Shown piece after piece: positions 61,305 to 64,000 of a stretch of 64,000 bases of DNA. The DNA is taken from NCBI RefSeq assembly GCF_900104245.1, contig NZ_FMXN01000002.1:62001-126000 (forward strand), given 5' to 3'. The notes under the pieces are model-generated. The model was not told the origin of the DNA and ran no database searches. It was given only the letters and a program-made list of their open reading frames with translations. Source of the stretch: Pseudidiomarina indica (lineage in GTDB: Bacteria; Pseudomonadota; Gammaproteobacteria; Enterobacterales; Alteromonadaceae). Position 1 is the first letter of the stretch, and the number at the start of each line of letters is the position of its first letter. The position numbers and the translations under genes are program-made.

Positions 61305-61470
61305 GTTGCCTTTGTGAATTACTACTGGCAGCAGCTAGGGCTTCTTCGGCGTCTGCAGCCTTCTTGATAAAGAACCAAGTATAGAATATCCCCATGGCTA
61401 TTAAAATAGCTAAGCCAGTAAACGAGAAAAATAGCACTGGATCAGTGAAGAACTCGCGTAAAATATTCAT
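61279..61470 (-). CDS. Small membrane protein of DUF3149 type
   Basis: A 63-residue protein with one helix (FFSFTGLAILIAMGIFYTWFFI, about 14-35) and a short cytoplasmic tail rich in Ala, Gln and Arg. The opening MNILREFFTDPVLFF and the helix-plus-KKAAD pattern resemble DUF3149 peptides. AGGAGT stands 8 bases before the ATG. It overlaps the diguanylate cyclase start by 26 bases, so it may localise or tune the cyclase at the membrane; that is inference from gene order alone. Confidence 0.72.
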   Translation of the reverse strand: MNILREFFTDPVLFFSFTGLAILIAMGIFYTWFFIKKAADAEEALAAASSNSQRQHENRSNGR

Positions 61471-61540
61471 AACCTTACTCCTTTTGTGGTTTTATGAATA
61501 TCATAGCGAGAGCCATGTCGAGAATATTGATTTAGATCAA

Positions 61541-62740
61541 TTATTTTGCTTTCGTCTGCTGGGCTGAAATCAGGAAGTTGCGCGGCGTCAAGTTGTAGTC
61601 ACAAAACTCCTTAATTTGTACCTGATAGCCCTGCTCTTGCAAATACTGAGCGCGATCTAACACCAACATGGCTTCCAACGGCCGACGGAACAAATGCCGC
61701 ACTAAATCCATCCGTGCGACTCGGATACGCTCCGCCTCGCCACTGGCTAATAAATAAGGCACATCAACTTCAGCCGGGAGCTCAATGCCATGTTGCTGCG
61801 CTGCCCACTTGGCAAAATCCAAAAACTCACCACTGAACCAGTGCTTGCTCACCGACGGCAACGGCCGATAGTGTAACTGCCCAGAAACTATTTGGTACAG
61901 CTGTTGATACGCCAACCGCCACTGCACTTCTTGCTGCCGCAAGCGTGCCACCCGCGCCCCTGCCGTGACCTGCTCTTGCACCGCCAATTTCAAATCGGCG
62001 CGGGTCAGCGGACGCCCCACATACATAAAGTGCCGCCGCAACAACTGTTGCCCATACGCAGACAGCCCCGCGTAAGTATCCGCTTGAATTAAATGATAAC
62101 AACAGGGTGCCACATACAAGTTTTGCACCTGATGCTCGGCTCCTGAACGCAGCAATTGCAGATGCAGATCACCACAGGCATGCAAGGCCACCGCGCCATC
62201 CACTTGCGCCCACTGCTCATCCAGCCCATGCTGCAACACATCGGCTTGAATAAACTGCTGCGGCAATTGGTGCTGTTGCGCCAGTTGCTGGCCCGCTTCA
62301 CACAACGCTGGCTGCCATTCCACACTGCACACTGAATGCTGGTGGGTAAAACTTAGCAAACGCCCTAAATGCCCTTTGCCTGCACACCATTCCATCAGCC
62401 GTTGCGGCTGCGTGGGTAACTGCGCCAGCAAAGCTTCGATTTGCGCCAGTTTGCGCCCGCCAATGCCATTGGTGAGCCAAAATGGGATGTCGTACGAAGG
62501 CGGTGCAGCGTCGGCCACCTCATCGGCAATATCAGGCAGTACCAATAATTTCGGAAACCAAGGAGAAAAACAGGCAAAACTCAGCCGGCTGTCGGCCGCC
62601 AGTTCCTCAATTTCTGCTTCGCTCAAGTTCACCAGGTAGTGAACCAGCGTGGGGTTCCAGTCGGGGCGAGAACACTCAAAGGGCGAAAATTGCCAGTACT
62701 TGGCGTACTCAGCAAGCGTGGTGACGTACTGCTTCAGCAT
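61541..62740 (-). CDS. SAM-dependent methyltransferase of the METTL25/GSTCD type
   Basis: A 399-residue protein with a Rossmann methyltransferase core in the middle: LMEWCAGKGHLGRLLSF (SAM motif I, about 114-130), then VCSVEWQPALCEAG, VALHACGDLHLQLLR and the unusual YVAPCCYHLI (about 210-219). The CAGKGHL plus PCCYH pair is typical of this little-studied family, in which the target is not established. The flanking N- and C-terminal regions are not recognisable. It overlaps the ABC ATPase gene by 7 bases, which suggests co-expression but no obvious functional tie. Confidence 0.8.
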   Translation of the reverse strand: MLKQYVTTLAEYAKYWQFSPFECSRPDWNPTLVHYLVNLSEAEIEELAADSRLSFACFSPWFPKLLVLPDIADEVADAAPPSYDIPFWLTNGIGGRKLAQIEALLAQLPTQPQRLMEWCAGKGHLGRLLSFTHQHSVCSVEWQPALCEAGQQLAQQHQLPQQFIQADVLQHGLDEQWAQVDGAVALHACGDLHLQLLRSGAEHQVQNLYVAPCCYHLIQADTYAGLSAYGQQLLRRHFMYVGRPLTRADLKLAVQEQVTAGARVARLRQQEVQWRLAYQQLYQIVSGQLHYRPLPSVSKHWFSGEFLDFAKWAAQQHGIELPAEVDVPYLLASGEAERIRVARMDLVRHLFRRPLEAMLVLDRAQYLQEQGYQVQIKEFCDYNLTPRNFLISAQQTKAK

Positions 62741-63405
62741 GAGCTCACACGGCCATCAATCACTTGAATCACTCTTGAGGCATAGCTCAACTCCGCCGGG
62801 TTGTGCGTGACCATCACAATGGTTTGCCCCTGCTCATTCAGAGTTTTAAAAATACCCATGATGTTTTCACTGTTCACAGAATCTAAGTTGCCCGTGGGCT
62901 CATCGGCAAAAATTATCTTGGGTTGGGTGATGAGCGCCCGCGCAATCGCAACGCGCTGCTGCTGACCGCCCGAAAGCTGATGCGGATAATGATTGTATTT
63001 TTCTTCCAAATCAACTTGCCGCAAATAATCCCGCGCCTTCTCAATTCGTTCTTGTTTCTTCAACTTGGCATGGTAGGTAAGCGGCAAAGAAACATTTTCC
63101 CACACCGTTAATTGAGGAATCAGATTGTAGCTTTGAAACACATAGCCAAAGTACTGATTGCGAATGGCCGCAGCCAGCTCATCATCAAAATAAACGGTGG
63201 GCTCTCCCGCCAGCTGATAGTGCCCAGAGCTGGGCGTATCCAATAAACCCAGAATGGTGAGTAAGGTTGATTTCCCGCCCCCCGAAGGGCCGGTAATTGC
63301 GACAAACTCCCCCTCATTAATGGTTAAGTTCACATCAAACAACACTTGTTGCTCAATGCCACCTAGCTGAAATGATTTCGTTAATTGTTCAACCCGAAGT
63401 AACAT
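62734..63405 (-). CDS. MacB-type ABC transporter ATP-binding protein
   Basis: A 223-residue ATPase of the LolD/MacB/FtsE group: Walker A TGPSGGGKST, Q-loop GYVFQSYNLIPQLTVWENVSLPL, signature [19 protein letters not shown], Walker [13 protein letters not shown] and H-loop VTHN. It stands 12 bases after the adaptor gene. This group exports peptides, antibiotics or lipid-linked substrates with a separate MacB-like permease, presumably encoded just beyond the window or elsewhere; no permease lies downstream here. Confidence 0.9.
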   Translation of the reverse strand: MLLRVEQLTKSFQLGGIEQQVLFDVNLTINEGEFVAITGPSGGGKSTLLTILGLLDTPSSGHYQLAGEPTVYFDDELAAAIRNQYFGYVFQSYNLIPQLTVWENVSLPLTYHAKLKKQERIEKARDYLRQVDLEEKYNHYPHQLSGGQQQRVAIARALITQPKIIFADEPTGNLDSVNSENIMGIFKTLNEQGQTIVMVTHNPAELSYASRVIQVIDGRVSSC

Positions 63406-63417
63406 CCACCGCCCCCG

Positions 63418-64000
63418 TTACTGAACCACTGTTGGGGGTGTGTTGCGCCACTGCCGCCCTTGTTCAAAACTCACCACCAGCTCACCAGCGTTGACCCCAT
63501 CAACAATCACCACTTTCTGCTGCGACACCACCCCAAGGTTCACGCTCCGTTTGGTTAAGGTTTGGTTGTGCGGATCAAACACCCACACATCTTGCCGACT
63601 CTGTTCAGTATTCGCGATACGGCGGTCGGCAAACAAGGTGTTTTCAAGCACTTCAGTCGTGATCTCGACAGTGGCTGATAAATCCTGCCGCAGCAACAAC
63701 CCTGGAGTTGGCTCAAACCGAATAAACACGCTGACAAAGCCGTTATCCACGTTCGGGCTCACCCGTTCCACATCCCCCTCCAGCCAAGTGCCATCCACCC
63801 GAATTCGCGCCTGACTTAAATTGCGAATACGCTGAGCTTCCCGCTCGGGAACTTGGGCGACAAACTGCAAGTCATCGCTGCGTGATAAGGCAACAGCGGC
63901 CGCACCAATGGTCAAATTCTCACCCAACTGAGCATTGATTTTCTGCACTTGCCCGGCTTCATTTGCCACCAGTGTTAATTCCTCGATGTCACGCTCGATG
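63418..64000 (-). CDS. HlyD/MacA-like periplasmic adaptor, C-terminal part (cut by window edge)
   Basis: The visible 194 or so residues are the C-terminal half of a periplasmic adaptor. They show the second lipoyl half (TLVANEAGQVQKINAQLGENLTIGAA), a beta-barrel (VAQVPEREAQRIRNLSQARIRVDGTWLEGDVERVSP) and the membrane-proximal domain ending in TKRSVNLGVVSQQKVVIVDGVNAGELVV. The reading frame stays open past base 64000, so the true start is outside. It lies directly before the ABC ATPase, making a MacA-type tripartite export system the likely context. Confidence 0.88.
   Translation of the reverse strand, partial: IERDIEELTLVANEAGQVQKINAQLGENLTIGAAAVALSRSDDLQFVAQVPEREAQRIRNLSQARIRVDGTWLEGDVERVSPNVDNGFVSVFIRFEPTPGLLLRQDLSATVEITTEVLENTLFADRRIANTEQSRQDVWVFDPHNQTLTKRSVNLGVVSQQKVVIVDGVNAGELVVSFEQGRQWRNTPPTVVQ

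Overview
The window is a chromosomal stretch from a gammaproteobacterium. Gene content and order (sdhCDAB-sucABCD divergent from gltA, comEC-msbA-lpxK-ycaR-kdsB, lolCDE divergent from mfd, a CsiV-type gene behind mfd, nupC-udk) point to the Alteromonadales. Idiomarinaceae is my best guess, by inference only. Coding density is high, many genes overlap by 1-8 bases (ATGA/TGATG junctions), and I see no insertion sequence, prophage, integrase, tRNA, rRNA or CRISPR array.

Layout. 1-4.4 kb: the 5' half of glnS, a small membrane protein, a pirin with an unknown one-TM partner, and a divergent LysR/azoreductase pair. 4.4-16.1 kb: a TCA-cycle supercluster, with succinyl-CoA synthetase, 2-oxoglutarate dehydrogenase E1/E2 and succinate dehydrogenase on the minus strand and citrate synthase divergent. 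Internal terminator-like hairpins appear to split the long operon. 16.3-23.7 kb: an RND efflux operon with one lipoprotein adaptor and two different inner-membrane pumps. 23.7-33.5 kb: envelope genes for Kdo activation, lipid A phosphorylation and flipping, DNA uptake (ComEC) and lipoprotein release (LolCDE). 33.6-41.9 kb: mfd, a CsiV-like periplasmic protein, a secreted/lipoprotein nuclease, and a three-gene unit of ECF sigma factor, one-TM protein and PDZ protein whose ribosome binding site lies in a strong hairpin. 41.9-43.3 kb: a PhoA-type lipoprotein alkaline phosphatase behind a good Pho-box-like site.

43.3-48.4 kb holds the most unusual unit. It is a tight minus-strand operon: a membrane-anchored FN3-like protein, an SSS-family sodium:solute symporter, a 39-residue membrane peptide, a carbamoyltransferase that keeps the carbamoyl-phosphate site but has lost the usual aspartate-binding residues, and a glutamine-dependent asparagine synthetase-like enzyme. 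It looks like an uptake-plus-amidation/carbamoylation pathway of unknown substrate.

48.5-64 kb: a short HPPK-like protein with a FolM-like reductase, aconitase A divergent from thioesterase II, uridine uptake and phosphorylation (nupC-udk), a two-domain M16 lipoprotein peptidase, glutathione-dependent formaldehyde detoxification (frmA-fghA), a PAS-GGDEF diguanylate cyclase with a DUF3149-type peptide, a METTL25/GSTCD-like methyltransferase, and the start of a MacAB-like ABC export system that runs off the window.
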